Positions 62,768 to 64,000 of a DNA stretch of 64,000 nt are shown one piece after another. The DNA is from Tsuneonella troitsensis. GTDB taxonomy: Bacteria; Pseudomonadota; Alphaproteobacteria; Sphingomonadales; Sphingomonadaceae. The stretch is from positions 124,001 to 188,000 of the forward strand of contig NZ_LMAU01000004.1 in assembly GCF_001441535.1 (NCBI RefSeq), given 5' to 3'. The position numbers were made by a program, and so were the translations under genes. The notes under the pieces are model-generated. The model saw only the letters and a list, made by a program, of their open reading frames with translations. It was not told where the DNA came from and searched no databases. Each line of letters starts with the position of its first letter. Position 1 is the stretch's first letter.

Positions 62768-63945
62768 CCGCGCCCGAGACCACTCCTGCAACCGCAAACG
62801 TCCGCCAGTTCACTGTCGGAGAAGACGACGACGGTGTGCGGCTGGATCGCTGGTTCAAGCGGCATCTCCCGCAAGTCGGCTTCGCGACGGTCAGCCGCTG
62901 GGCCCGCACCGGGCAGATCCGCGTGGACGGCAAGCGCGCCAAACCCGAAGACCGCCTGGCCACCGGGCAGGTCCTGCGCGTACCGCCGGGCGGAGAACTG
63001 CCCAAGTCCAAGGCGGCGCCCAAGACCCGCGAACTGTCCGAAGAGGAAATGGCCACCGCCGAATCGATGGTCATCGTCCAGACCCCCGCGGCGATCGTGC
63101 TCAACAAGCCGCCGGGCCTCGCGACCCAGGGCGGCACCAAGACGACCAGCCACGTCGACGGCCTGCTCGACGCCTACATGAAGGAAGGCGATCCGCGCCC
63201 GCGGCTCGTCCATCGTCTCGACAAGGACACCTCGGGCGTCCTGCTCGTCGCCCGGACACCCGGCAGCGCGGCATTCTTTTCCCGGCGGTTCTCGGGCCGC
63301 AGCGCGAAGAAGGTCTACTGGGCGCTCGTCGCGGGGGTCCCCGACGTCAATCACGGCATGATCGAGGCGGCGCTTGCCAAGCAGCCCGGCACCGGCGGCG
63401 AGAAGATGCACGTCGACGAGGAGAACGGCCAGCCCGCGAAGACCCGCTACCGCGTGGTCGATCGCGCGGGCAACCGCGCCGCCTGGGTGGAACTCGAGCC
63501 GCTGACCGGCCGCACGCACCAGCTTCGCGCCCACATGGCCGCGATCGGCCACCCCATCGTCGGCGACGGCAAGTACGGCGGGCAGGAGGCGTTCCTGACC
63601 GGTAGCGTCAGCCGCAAGATGCACCTCCACGCGCGCCGCCTGATCATCGACCACCCGAACGGCCAGAAGCTCGACGTGACCGCCGACCTGCCCGATCATT
63701 TCGCGGCCACGATGATCCAGCTCGGCTTCGACGTGAACCTCAGCGACGCCTCCCCCACCGAGGGCCCGCCGCCCCCGACGCGCGAGGCTAAGAAGCAGGC
63801 CGCCCGCCAGCACGCCAAGCAGGTCCGCAAGAGCAAACCGACCCGTCGCGGGCGCGCCGACGCCAACACCCCGCCGAAGAAGAAGCCGTCCGGCAAGCGC
63901 GGCGCCAAACCCGGCACCCCTCCCCCGGGCGGGGCCAAGCGCTGA
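62764..63945 (+). CDS. RluA-family 23S rRNA pseudouridine synthase
   Basis: A 393-residue enzyme. An S4-like RNA-binding domain occupies about 15-85 (VRLDRWFKRHLPQVGFATVSRWARTGQIRVDGK). The catalytic domain has the aspartate motif PRLVHRLDKDTSGVLLVARTP and LEPLTGRTHQLRAHMAAIGHPIVGD. This is the RluC/RluD type; the exact uridine target is not visible. A basic, proline-rich tail of about 60 residues at the C-terminus (330-393) is extra to the core. Coupled to crcB and to the next gene by overlaps. Confidence 0.9.
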   Translation: MTAPETTPATANVRQFTVGEDDDGVRLDRWFKRHLPQVGFATVSRWARTGQIRVDGKRAKPEDRLATGQVLRVPPGGELPKSKAAPKTRELSEEEMATAESMVIVQTPAAIVLNKPPGLATQGGTKTTSHVDGLLDAYMKEGDPRPRLVHRLDKDTSGVLLVARTPGSAAFFSRRFSGRSAKKVYWALVAGVPDVNHGMIEAALAKQPGTGGEKMHVDEENGQPAKTRYRVVDRAGNRAAWVELEPLTGRTHQLRAHMAAIGHPIVGDGKYGGQEAFLTGSVSRKMHLHARRLIIDHPNGQKLDVTADLPDHFAATMIQLGFDVNLSDASPTEGPPPPTREAKKQAARQHAKQVRKSKPTRRGRADANTPPKKKPSGKRGAKPGTPPPGGAKR

Positions 63946-64000
63946 TGCATCCCAACCCGCTGTTCCGCAGCGAGGACCGCGCCCTGCTGGAGGCGCTGAT
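63945..64000 (+). CDS. start of an FMN-binding negative transcriptional regulator (PaiB-like), partial
   Basis: An ATG overlapping the synthase stop (TGATG) opens MHPNPLFRSEDRALLEAL and runs off the window. This opening resembles PaiB-like FMN-binding regulators, which begin with a similar HPNPxFR segment. Only 18 residues are available, so the call is tentative. Confidence 0.5.
   Translation, partial: MHPNPLFRSEDRALLEAL

Overview
The window looks like one chromosomal segment of a GC-rich alphaproteobacterium. The gene families and their arrangement point to the order Sphingomonadales, probably the Erythrobacteraceae: a TamB/TamA pair next to a leucyl/arginyl-tRNA-protein transferase, hisG-hisD-nusB-thiL, a potassium-independent proton pyrophosphatase, gatCAB, and glnB-glnA. 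The taxonomic call is inference from gene content. I saw no rRNA, tRNA, CRISPR array, insertion sequence or prophage structural genes. No gene-free stretch exceeds 300 bases.

Layout. 0-11 kb is mostly housekeeping: a 2Fe-2S ferredoxin, an AlkA-type glycosylase, a 2OG-Fe(II) oxygenase, a pterin dehydratase and amino-acid permease, the ccmA-ccmB haem exporter, TspO, methionine aminopeptidase, an M17 aminopeptidase and argC. The alkA 3' end and the start of the oxygenase are separated by a 0.76-kb insert bounded by a 36-bp perfect direct repeat. 11-18 kb holds glnB-glnA behind a probable sigma-54 promoter, a small Xre regulator plus membrane protein behind three regularly spaced palindromes, secreted proteins, a GH24 lysozyme and a fasciclin lipoprotein. 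18-29 kb has tamB-tamA-bpt, ilvA and an exported amidohydrolase. 29-33.4 kb has two PaaI thioesterases, a class A penicillin-binding protein and a lone cobS.

33.4-41 kb is an accessory block. It contains a TetR regulator with a DUF2236 oxygenase, then an HxlR regulator divergent from nine tightly packed genes: three VOC proteins, three glutathione transferases, DUF1428, a DHFR/RibD-like reductase and a GFA protein. Together they look like an inducible operon for handling reactive electrophiles. 41-45.6 kb has a J-domain protein divergent from bolA-pirin-SDR-epoxide hydrolase, plus DUF2332. 45.6-51.3 kb is hisG-hisD-nusB-thiL (thiL apparently starting with CTG) and hppA.

51.3-56.2 kb has a FemAB/GNAT-like gene with a JmjC-like gene, tesB, and a pair linked to cyclic-di-GMP: a PilZ-HTH fusion and a PAS-GGDEF protein with a broken active site but an intact inhibitory site. 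An AT-rich, repeat-rich spacer carrying a perfect DnaA box separates that pair. 56.2-64 kb returns to housekeeping: gatB-gatA-gatC, a DUF4153 protein, an FKBP isomerase, rpsU, crcB, a pseudouridine synthase and the start of a PaiB-like gene.
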